Part shown: positions 17,222 through 24,877 of the stretch, in pieces
Position numbering within the stretch: position 1 is the stretch's first letter
Layout: every line of letters starts with the position of its first letter
Assembly: GCA_029559035.1 (NCBI GenBank)
Contig: JAKQCT010000032.1
Location: 1-64,000 of the forward strand
From: Acidobacteriota bacterium
GTDB lineage: Bacteria; Acidobacteriota; UBA4820
Reading direction: 5' to 3'
DNA length: 64,000 nt
The notes under the pieces: generated by a model
The model's input: the letters and a program-made list of their open reading frames with translations, nothing else
Database searches by the model: none
Told to the model about the DNA's origin: nothing
Translations under genes and position numbers: made by a program

Positions 17222-18910
17222 TTAATCGGAGCAAACCTTGGGCCCTTTCCCAGCCTCGGTTTCCGTTTTTTCCCTCTTTGCCTCCGCGACGGGGCTCCAA
17301 TCTCCCGCCTTGAGCACCGCAAGCTTCACCGGCCCCCTGGCGCTGAAGGAAGAGTTGGAGTTGTAGTCCCAGTTCAGATACTCGCTGGACCCTCCGCCGA
17401 TGGTCGTGATGAGGAACCTGTTATCTAGGCCTGCGAATGCCTTCGCCTGTTCCTCCGGGACTTTAGAATCCCCTCCCGACGGATCCACGGGTACCCATCC
17501 CACGGAAGGAAGATAGACCTCCACCCACCTGTGGAAAACATCATCCCTGCTTGCGTTGTCCCCCCTCACCACGACAGACCCCGCGTACCTCGCGGGTATC
17601 CCCGCCGCACGGCACATGGCGATCATGACGAAAGAATACTCGGAACACGACCCTGATCCCCTGGCGAGTACCACCGGCGCGATGTTCCAGCCTCCGACGA
17701 GTTCATACCTCATCTTTTCGTGGATGTACTGGTATATCTTCCTGGCCGCGTAATAGCAGTTCTTCTCGTCTCCGACTGCTTCCCTGACTGCGGCTCTTAT
17801 AACCGGGTCGCCCGCCTGCAGTTTGACGTCATCGCCCAGAAACTGTTTGCGTAGCGGCTCGGGGACATCCCCGATTTTTCCGCATTTCGCAGGGTCGATG
17901 AAATACCTTACGCTGTAAAGCGTCGCATCCACCGAATAACCTGCTGAAACCGCCTCCTGAGGCTTTACGCCCCTGAAGGTGAAAAGCGCGACTTTCTGTC
18001 CCCACTTGTCGATCTGAAAAGAATCCGGTTCCCGGCTCCATTCGATTTTGGAGCCTAGATCCTGGAACGGGAGGTCTTCCGGAACGGCAATGTTTATCTT
18101 CAACTCTTCCACTGTCCCGGGCCCGAAGTTCCTGTAAGACTCCCCGAACGCGACACTTTCCCTCCTGGGATTGAAACGGATCGGTTTCCCGTGCTGAGGC
18201 AGGATAACAATATCTATCGTTCTCTTTTCGTAGTCAAGGCAGGCCAGCTTTTCTCCGAAGAAGGCGATCCCGGAGCAGAACGGGCCCGGCGTTTCAAGCA
18301 TGTTCAGGACATATCCGGTTTCCGGATCCACCTGGTAAAGAGTGTCGCCGAGCCTGTCGGCTGTCCAGAGGTAATTATCATGGCCCGTAAAAGCGATTAG
18401 CTGGCTTCGTTTGCCGCTTCCCGCGGACGGCGCGGAAACTGAGGCGTAAGTCGTCCCGTCCCCTTTGTCTATTTTTACAAGCAATCCTTCCCCCCCGTCA
18501 GAGACCCAGATATCTTTTCCATCGAAGGCGATTCCCTGAGGCGTATCCAGGTCAAGTGCGAGGGTCTTTTCGGTCAAGCCCCTCTCCGGATCCAGTCCAA
18601 AGACAGCCTTCTCGACGGGGTCCAGGACCCAGATCATCTTTCCGTCCCAAGCCAGCCCCCCTACAGTAAAACAAGGGGCCTCGTATTTTTTGAGGATCGC
18701 TCCTGTGCCAGGGTCCAGCCTTGCTATGACGTTCTCTTTCACATCGCCCACCCAGAAAGCTCTTCCATCAAAAACAAATCCCGTCGGGGTTTTCAGGTCA
18801 ACGCTCATGCTCCTTTCCACTTCCGCCTCCGGGACCTGTGAAAAGAGAGGCGGCTGGAAGACGAGCACCGCCAGGAATAACATGCATGATAACGCCTTTT
18901 TAAGATCCAT
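17222..18910 (-). CDS. Secreted beta-propeller transglutaminase-like protein
   Basis: A 562-residue exported protein. The signal peptide spans residues 1-25 (LVFQPPLFS). Residues about 35-270 form an NHL/SMP-30-like propeller with repeated GLAWDGKMIWVLDP / GIAFDGKDIWVSD strands. A linking domain with TG-like N-terminal sheet follows, and then a transglutaminase-core domain. The complete triad is visible: Cys422 in GSGSCSEYS, His460 in VFHRWVEVY, Asp476 in PVDPSGGD. Bacterial members mostly act as cysteine peptidases or amide-bond enzymes on the cell surface; the substrate here is unknown. GGAGG precedes the ATG. It is the last gene of the eno-ftsB-comF string, 33 bases after comF. Confidence 0.85.
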   Translation of the reverse strand: MDLKKALSCMLFLAVLVFQPPLFSQVPEAEVERSMSVDLKTPTGFVFDGRAFWVGDVKENVIARLDPGTGAILKKYEAPCFTVGGLAWDGKMIWVLDPVEKAVFGLDPERGLTEKTLALDLDTPQGIAFDGKDIWVSDGGEGLLVKIDKGDGTTYASVSAPSAGSGKRSQLIAFTGHDNYLWTADRLGDTLYQVDPETGYVLNMLETPGPFCSGIAFFGEKLACLDYEKRTIDIVILPQHGKPIRFNPRRESVAFGESYRNFGPGTVEELKINIAVPEDLPFQDLGSKIEWSREPDSFQIDKWGQKVALFTFRGVKPQEAVSAGYSVDATLYSVRYFIDPAKCGKIGDVPEPLRKQFLGDDVKLQAGDPVIRAAVREAVGDEKNCYYAARKIYQYIHEKMRYELVGGWNIAPVVLARGSGSCSEYSFVMIAMCRAAGIPARYAGSVVVRGDNASRDDVFHRWVEVYLPSVGWVPVDPSGGDSKVPEEQAKAFAGLDNRFLITTIGGGSSEYLNWDYNSNSSFSARGPVKLAVLKAGDWSPVAEAKREKTETEAGKGPKVCSD

Positions 18911-18943
18911 CGGGCCTCCTTTTCTTGAAGCTTTAAAACCCTA

Positions 18944-19741
18944 TCAGGGCGGAGCATGAGCTCCGACGCTTCCATCATCCGCGTCCGCTGTGGCCTTTTT
19001 ACCCTCTTCCGACCAGACCATCGCAAAAGTGGCCGTGTAGACGATCGCGCCCTTCTTCTTGAGTGTCGCAGACGCTTCTTCTAGAGTCGAGCCCGTTGTA
19101 AAAACGTCGTCCACTATCAGGACTTTTTCCTTGTTTTTAAAAAAGACGTTACTTTCAAAAGCGTTTTTTACATTCTTCCGCCGTTCTTCGGCGTTCAACC
19201 CCTTCTGGATCCTGGTATTTTTCACCAGTCGGAGAAAACCGGCCAGAGGCACGTGTAACTCTTTCGAGACAGTAAGGGCTACTAACTCTGCCGGACAAAA
19301 CCTCCTTGCCAGCTTTCTCCTGAAGGGACCGGGTATGAAAGTGATAAAATCGAAATCAACTCCTTTGCCACTTTTTGTCACTTCCCGGCTGATGCTCCTG
19401 CCCATAATTTTTGCTAAAGGATACCGTTTTTCAATCTTGAAAAGCAACACCAATTCTCGTATCGCTCCTTCGTACTGATACCGATTGAAGTGTTTTTGAT
19501 AGCTCGGTTGATCGTTGACGCAGCGGCCGCAAACAATGGAGCATGAAGAAACTGGAAGCCTGTCAGAGCAAAACCTGCAAAACTCTCCTCCGGTTTTTTT
19601 ACTTTTTTTAAAACAGGAAAAGCATATTCCCGGAACCGCACCGGTCCCGTTATTTTTTCCACAAACGCGACATTGCCCCCGTGGAAGAAAAAATCCGGTG
19701 ACCGCTTTCGCTGTCCTGGAAAAGAGAATTTTCGGGTTCAA
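18944..19741 (-). CDS. comF: ComF family phosphoribosyltransferase-like protein
   Basis: A 265-residue cytosolic protein. An N-terminal double zinc-ribbon (CRVCGK, CFSCF, CRFC, CGRC; residues about 24-77) is followed by a PRT fold with the PRPP-binding loop VLIVDDVFTTGSTLEE near residues 210-225. The family is linked to DNA uptake in competent bacteria, with further roles in genome maintenance. The start is TTG and overlaps the ftsB stop by 4 bases (TTGA), so initiation is coupled. The C-terminal tail after residue 245 is variable. A solitary comF does not prove competence. Confidence 0.85.
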   Translation of the reverse strand: MNPKILFSRTAKAVTGFFLPRGQCRVCGKNNGTGAVPGICFSCFKKSKKTGGEFCRFCSDRLPVSSCSIVCGRCVNDQPSYQKHFNRYQYEGAIRELVLLFKIEKRYPLAKIMGRSISREVTKSGKGVDFDFITFIPGPFRRKLARRFCPAELVALTVSKELHVPLAGFLRLVKNTRIQKGLNAEERRKNVKNAFESNVFFKNKEKVLIVDDVFTTGSTLEEASATLKKKGAIVYTATFAMVWSEEGKKATADADDGSVGAHAPP

Positions 19742-20058
19742 TGGCCCTGTTTTTTACCTTCCTCTTCTTTTTGTTCCGGAGGAAGGTAGATCACGATCTC
19801 TCCCGGCTTTTTCATCAGAAGCTTCTCTCGTGCGTGGACTTCATATACATAAGGTGAAGATTCAAGTTGCTCTACTTGCGTCTTCAGGTCACGTATTTCA
19901 GCTTCAAGGCGGTCCACATCTTTACGGATCTCGAACGCTTTCTGCCGGGCTACCTTGATGTCCTTGTAACCGCCCTTGCCCCAGATGGCGGCGATTCCCA
20001 CCGCCATCCAGACAACCAGCATCGAGAAAAGGATGATCTTCAGGCTTTTTCTGCTCAC
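19738..20058 (-). CDS. ftsB: FtsB/DivIC-like septum formation initiator
   Basis: A 106-residue bitopic membrane protein. A short basic N-terminus, one membrane helix (residues about 7-27, [19 protein letters not shown]), a periplasmic coiled coil (residues about 35-67) and a C-terminal segment [23 protein letters not shown], the FtsB/DivIC signature. It partners FtsL and FtsQ in the divisome; both are encoded in the dcw cluster here. The reading frame is open upstream into eno. The GTG at 20058, overlapping the enolase stop as GTGA, gives the expected size. The eno-ftsB neighbourhood is also seen in many proteobacteria. Confidence 0.88.
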   Translation of the reverse strand: MSRKSLKIILFSMLVVWMAVGIAAIWGKGGYKDIKVARQKAFEIRKDVDRLEAEIRDLKTQVEQLESSPYVYEVHAREKLLMKKPGEIVIYLPPEQKEEEGKKQGH

Positions 20059-21335
20059 ATGCCAATCCTGCGGAGCATATCCTCTCCCGCGAATCTTGCC
20101 GAATCCCCGAGTTCTTCTTCTATCCTCAGAAGCTGGTTGTACTTGCAAAGCCTGTCCATGCGGCAAGGAGCCCCGGTCTTGATGAAATCGGCGTTGACGG
20201 CGACCGAGAGGTCCGCGATGAATGGTTCTTCGGTCTCTCCCGACCTGTGGCTGACGACCACGCCGTAACCTGCCCTTTTGGTGATCTCGATGGCTTCCAT
20301 CGTCTCCGTGACCGTTCCTATCTGGTTCGGCTTGATGAGCATGGCGTTCGAGATGCCGTCCTTTATCGCCTTCCTGATAAGAGCAGGGTTCGTCACGCAG
20401 TAGTCGTCCGCGACAAGCTGGACCTTGCTTCCTATGGCCTTCGTCAGGGATATCCAGCCGTCCCTGTCGTGCTCCCCGACGCCGTCCTCTATCGATATGA
20501 ATGGATATTTGCCGACCCAGGAGTCATACAGGGCTATAACTTCTTCCGAGCGCCTCGGCCTTCCGATCCTGTAAGTCTTCGTCTCGTCGTCGTAAAGGCT
20601 GGATGCCGCAGTGTCGATCGCCAGGAAGACTTCCGTTCCCGGTTTGTACCCGGCCTTTTCTATGGCTTTCACCAGGTATTCAAGAGCTTCCTCGTCCTCC
20701 TTGAGGTCGGGGGCGAACCCGCCCTCGTCCCCGATCGCCGTCGAGAGCTTCTTTTCCTTCAACAGGCTTTTCAGCGAGTGGTAAACTTCCGCGCCCATCC
20801 TGAACGATTCGGCGAAGCTCCCCGCTCCTGCCGGGACTATCATGAACTCCTGAACGTCCACGTTGTTGTCGGCGTGAGACCCTCCGTTGAGGACATTCAT
20901 CATCGGAACGGGCAGCCTGTGAGCGTTCACCCCGCCTAGGTACCGGTATAACGGCATGTCCAGGAAAGCCGCGGCGCCTTTCGCCACCGCCATAGAAGCG
21001 GCAAGTATCGCGTTAGCCCCGAGGACCTCCTTGTTGGGAGTTCCGTCCTTCCGGATGAGAGAGAGGTCTATCCCCCTCTGGTCGATCACCATTTCTCCTT
21101 CGAGAATATCGGCGATGGGACCTTCCACGTTTTGCACCGCTTTCAGGACGCCCTTCCCCGAGAACCTCGATTTGTCGCCGTCCCTCAGTTCGAGCGCTTC
21201 GCCTTCTCCCGTCGACGCGCCAGAAGGGACTGAAGCGGTAACCGCTATGCCGTCCGACAGAATCAGCTCCGCTTCGACTGTCGGGTTGCCTCTTGAATCG
21301 AGAATCTCTCTTCCCAGAATGGTCTCGATGATCAT
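20055..21335 (-). CDS. eno: Enolase
   Basis: Glycolytic 2-phosphoglycerate dehydratase, 426 residues from the ATG at 21335 ([16 protein letters not shown]). The frame is open further upstream, but GGGAG six bases before this ATG and the family N-terminus fix the start. Seen: the GASTG loop, the MNVLNGG(S)[12 protein letters not shown] motif, the SIEDGV and [13 protein letters not shown] Mg-ligand segments, the LIKPNQIGT motif (catalytic Lys) and the C-terminal [18 protein letters not shown]. It is also a component of RNA degradosomes in some lineages. First gene of an operon with ftsB, comF and a secreted transglutaminase. Confidence 0.97.
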   Translation of the reverse strand: MIIETILGREILDSRGNPTVEAELILSDGIAVTASVPSGASTGEGEALELRDGDKSRFSGKGVLKAVQNVEGPIADILEGEMVIDQRGIDLSLIRKDGTPNKEVLGANAILAASMAVAKGAAAFLDMPLYRYLGGVNAHRLPVPMMNVLNGGSHADNNVDVQEFMIVPAGAGSFAESFRMGAEVYHSLKSLLKEKKLSTAIGDEGGFAPDLKEDEEALEYLVKAIEKAGYKPGTEVFLAIDTAASSLYDDETKTYRIGRPRRSEEVIALYDSWVGKYPFISIEDGVGEHDRDGWISLTKAIGSKVQLVADDYCVTNPALIRKAIKDGISNAMLIKPNQIGTVTETMEAIEITKRAGYGVVVSHRSGETEEPFIADLSVAVNADFIKTGAPCRMDRLCKYNQLLRIEEELGDSARFAGEDMLRRIGM

Positions 21336-21360
21336 TTCGCTCTCCCTATAAAAAGAGCTT

Positions 21361-21389
21361 ATTATAGAACAAAACACCGGCTTTGATAA
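21361..21389 (-). promoter_or_regulatory. Promoter of the eno operon
   Basis: On the minus strand TTATCA (21389-21384), 17 bases, then a perfect TATAAT (21366-21361), 26 bases before the ATG. Confidence 0.55.
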
Positions 21390-21446
21390 TACGCGAACCG
21401 ACACGGCAGCCTAAGGACCCGTTCCGATCCGCACGATCCGAGGCGG

Positions 21447-24400
21447 TCAATTGCATGCCGCGGTGAGCTCCACCTGTCTGGCGCCGGCCGTGGCGCTTCC
21501 GGGAGGCCCCAGATATACCGCGTCAGGATCTTCGCAGTCGTACCCCTGTATGATGTAGTAATAGCAGCGTCCGGAAACACCAGAAGAATCGTCCGTCCCG
21601 TCGAAAACAAACCCGGTCGCCCCGTCCGATATCCCGAACGACCGGCAGGAGAAATCGGCACCGCTGGTTATCAACGCAGGGAGGTTCGACTGAATGCCCC
21701 GGGCGACCCTGTAATAATCGGCGCCGCTGATGTTCGTCCACTTGAACCCGCTCTTGTCCGTGTTGACTGTCTCGATAACTTCCGAAACCGGGGCGATGCA
21801 GGAAACGGCTCCGCAGTCCGGGTCGCTCTGAGCGTAAAGCGGGGAATCGGCATAGCAGGACCCGTTGACTGCCCTGACCATGAAATTGTGCATATTCCCG
21901 TCGGAAGGAGAATAATAAACAGGAGATGAGATGTTGGTAAGAACCGGAGTTCCTTCTCCGTCAAGATAGAGGTCGTGCTGAACGGCGGGAGCCCCCTGAG
22001 TAAAGACGATCATCAGACTGCAGCTCCCGTCCAGGTTCGAAATGCCATCTATTGACGGAGGCGTCATCGTCGTGCAGCCGCCAAAGGTCGCTATGAAATC
22101 TATGGTGGCGCATGGGTTGACGGGGTCGCAGTACTCAGTGAAGATCTTGAGGACAGGGTCTGTCTGGCTGTTAGACCAGTTCGAAAAAGTGTAAGTAAAA
22201 CCGCCTTCCTCCTGGGGGGAAACCGCTATGACCTCCCGGTCGTAATTTGAGGCCCAGGCAAAGGTGTGTTTTGTCGCGTAGGTAACTCCGTCGAGGCTTA
22301 TGACCAGATTGAGGTAATCGCTGCCAGAATACGAGTAGAAGGAATAGTTGTCACCGAGAGTGGTGCAGAAGATATCGTCGTTTGCCCCGCCGCTCACGTG
22401 GCTGATCTCCTTGTTGAAGGTTGCCCCGGCTCCGGCATAGGATAAACCCCAGTAATTGAAGGCGTTGATCGTCCTCGGGACCGGAGAAACCAGGTTGTCG
22501 GGATCAGATATCGTATAGGAAGCAGTGAAATAGTACCAATAGGCGTAAATGAACCCGTCGCAGGTCTCGTCTGAAGGATCCGAAAGGATCATCTGCACTT
22601 CGCCCAGTTCCGACGGGCTGTCGGCCGCCCTGTGGAAATAAGCCATGTAGATGAACGGGTGTTCTGAGAGTCCGCTTGTTTGCAGGCCCGCTCCGTCCTG
22701 GATAAGGGACGGATACCTCTCGTCCCCCCTGCCGTCATAGAACCACCCCTCCTGCCAGTTCCTGCTAAGCGTGTCTTCACCGCAGGTCATCGTCCCGCAG
22801 GTCGTACCGCCGTTGCACATGTTCCAGGCGAAGCACACCTGGTGTCTTTCGAGGTCCGCCGGATCGGGGTTTCCCGCCGGGAAATGCTGGTCGGCGGCGA
22901 CCACGACCCTCGCCTGAGTCCATGAAGCCGAGCCTCCGCCGTGGGTCGATATGACCGATGGCGCTCCGTAATCCCAGCCGATGCCGTAGTCGCTCAGGAC
23001 CGTTATCTTGCCCGCAGCCTGAAGGCCGGCGGGATACGATGTGCCGCCGGGGTGCTGAGCCCTCGCGTACCTTACCTCGTAGCCCGAAGGAAGCGTAACA
23101 TTCAAGGCAGTGTCGTCAAGGAAGAAACTGGTGATGTTCGTCGAATCGGTTGTAGCGAGGAAATAGGCCCTGACAGTTTGTCCGGCATAGGGCAGCATGT
23201 CGAACGAGAGCGGCTGATACGCCGCGTAGGTGTTCTTGTCTTTATTGCTCAAAGTCTGAAGAGTGGCAAGGACGTTGTTCGAAGTGTCCCTTAACTGGAT
23301 GTAAAGAAAATCGTAGGCGGTTGTCGTCCCTTCCGCGGACGTAATCTTCAAATAGAAAGAAAGGTTCGCTGAAACAGCATTCGCGGGAACAACGACATCC
23401 TGGTAGATGAAGTCGGTGTAACTGTTTATCCCGGCGAGCCATGCGCAACAGCTCCCCGTCCGCTGGTACCCCCCCCCGCAGTTGATGTCGCCCGTTGAGT
23501 TGACGGTCCAATTTCCGTCGTTCCCCGATTCGAATCCGCTGTTCAGGAGCAGTTGATTCGTTGAATAAACATCATAATTATAAGCGAGATGCATGTACTG
23601 CGTGAAAGTGGAGTTCCCGGAAGCTCCGTTGGACAGGGAAGGGTTCCGCTCGGAATTGGTGTCGGCGGCGACGGAGACGGCGGCGCTCCAGTCAGCGGAT
23701 GCTCCCGCGCCTGTGGACTGGCTGGCAAGGATATCATAATTATAGCTTCCCGCGGAGGCCTCCTTTTCGAACACTGCGACTCTGTACGAGGTCTGCCCCG
23801 CCTGGTAATCGGAAGCGATATCGGGGTTCCTCTCCATGAGCGTGGATGTCCCGATCCCCACATCCTGGGCGTTCGGAGTCGAGCTGAAACTCTCCGAATA
23901 GACGTAGATGTCGTGGTCGGTCTCGCTGTAGGCGTATTCGTAGGCGATGAAGAACCTGTTATCGCCGGGTAGAATGTCGATGGCGAGGCGCGGGTTGATC
24001 AGGTCTTTTCCCCCCGTGTCGTAAAGGATCTCGTAAAGCCACCATGTCGAGCCGCCGTCGGGTGAAAGGTAGATTGCTAGAGAATAGCTGGGATTGGGGT
24101 GGTCGGGGAAATTGGCGGTGTCCGAAAAATAAAAAGACTGAACGTGCCATACCCATCCGTCGTCGTCCACCTCGATGTCGCTGGCCCCCTCGTCGTTGGA
24201 CCTGATGTCGACCGGCAAGGTGGGATAAGTCTTTTCCACTATAAGGTCGTATATCTTCTGGTCGAATATCCAGCCCGTGTTGTATTTCTCGCCTCCCAGG
24301 AATCCGGAAATGAAAGACTCCCCGCGGCCGCCCCCAAGCGGGGTGTTCCTGATGGAGCGTAGTTTTTTATGACCCTTCAGTGCAAGACCCAGCAGGTTCT

Positions 24401-24791
24401 GAAGGCGGTACTTCGAATCCACGAGAGACAATATTCTTTCCGGGAGCGGTTCATCCCCGGCAGAGATTTCTTCCAAAAGAGATTCATGCCCGGCAAGGGA
24501 ATCGGATAATTCCCTCCTCAGGAGGTCATCTTCGATTATTCCTGAGGCCAGCAGGTCCTGAGCCTCTTTCCCGACCCTCAACGCGTCTTCGATGTCGAAG
24601 GGCGGAGGAGCGTTCTGATTTTCCTGCCCCGAAGTACCTCTAAATATTACATCTCTTTGCGGAAGATCCGATAACCGGTTGTCTCCGTAAAACGCGTTCC
24701 CTGAGTGATTCCTTTTCATCGGCTCAATGGTCGACACGGTTATCGGGAAAAACATGACCCCAACTGCCATCAGGAAAAGAATCCTTTTCAT
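21447..24791 (-). CDS. Giant secreted protein: BNR-like propeller with jelly-roll insert and FN3-like C-terminal domain
   Basis: A 1114-residue exported protein with a signal peptide in residues 1-22. Residues about 155-400 and about 580-830 carry beta-propeller-like strands, with an Asp-box-like SPDGGSTWW near residue 240. Between them (about 415-575) lies a jelly-roll/CBM-like module (LLNSGFESGNDGNW, then FFLDDTALNVT). A close relative of this module ends the neighbouring metalloprotease. The C-terminus (about 1000-1114) is an FN3-like domain with conserved Cys (VETVNTDKSGFKW, ADYYRVARG, GRCYYYIIQGYDCEDPD); it recurs in the truncated gene at the right edge of the window. No catalytic residues are recognised. 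It may be an adhesin or a glycan-binding surface protein. The SD GGAGGCGGA overlaps the tail of an upstream terminator. Confidence 0.75.
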   Translation of the reverse strand: MKRILFLMAVGVMFFPITVSTIEPMKRNHSGNAFYGDNRLSDLPQRDVIFRGTSGQENQNAPPPFDIEDALRVGKEAQDLLASGIIEDDLLRRELSDSLAGHESLLEEISAGDEPLPERILSLVDSKYRLQNLLGLALKGHKKLRSIRNTPLGGGRGESFISGFLGGEKYNTGWIFDQKIYDLIVEKTYPTLPVDIRSNDEGASDIEVDDDGWVWHVQSFYFSDTANFPDHPNPSYSLAIYLSPDGGSTWWLYEILYDTGGKDLINPRLAIDILPGDNRFFIAYEYAYSETDHDIYVYSESFSSTPNAQDVGIGTSTLMERNPDIASDYQAGQTSYRVAVFEKEASAGSYNYDILASQSTGAGASADWSAAVSVAADTNSERNPSLSNGASGNSTFTQYMHLAYNYDVYSTNQLLLNSGFESGNDGNWTVNSTGDINCGGGYQRTGSCCAWLAGINSYTDFIYQDVVVPANAVSANLSFYLKITSAEGTTTAYDFLYIQLRDTSNNVLATLQTLSNKDKNTYAAYQPLSFDMLPYAGQTVRAYFLATTDSTNITSFFLDDTALNVTLPSGYEVRYARAQHPGGTSYPAGLQAAGKITVLSDYGIGWDYGAPSVISTHGGGSASWTQARVVVAADQHFPAGNPDPADLERHQVCFAWNMCNGGTTCGTMTCGEDTLSRNWQEGWFYDGRGDERYPSLIQDGAGLQTSGLSEHPFIYMAYFHRAADSPSELGEVQMILSDPSDETCDGFIYAYWYYFTASYTISDPDNLVSPVPRTINAFNYWGLSYAGAGATFNKEISHVSGGANDDIFCTTLGDNYSFYSYSGSDYLNLVISLDGVTYATKHTFAWASNYDREVIAVSPQEEGGFTYTFSNWSNSQTDPVLKIFTEYCDPVNPCATIDFIATFGGCTTMTPPSIDGISNLDGSCSLMIVFTQGAPAVQHDLYLDGEGTPVLTNISSPVYYSPSDGNMHNFMVRAVNGSCYADSPLYAQSDPDCGAVSCIAPVSEVIETVNTDKSGFKWTNISGADYYRVARGIQSNLPALITSGADFSCRSFGISDGATGFVFDGTDDSSGVSGRCYYYIIQGYDCEDPDAVYLGPPGSATAGARQVELTAACN

Positions 24792-24800
24792 TCCGCCTCC

Positions 24801-24833
24801 AAAAATACGGGCTCCCTTTTTTCAGGGAGCCCG
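24801..24833 (-). terminator. Terminator between metalloprotease and propeller-protein genes
   Basis: Minus-strand CGGGCTCCCT (24833-24824), loop of six bases, AGGGAGCCCG, then TATTTTT. The T-tract touches the SD of the downstream gene, which starts at 24791, so it may act as an attenuator as well as an end point. Confidence 0.85.
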
Positions 24834-24877
24834 AATTCAAAACTTGGACCTAATAACTAGCTGCTCGGGACCCTTGC

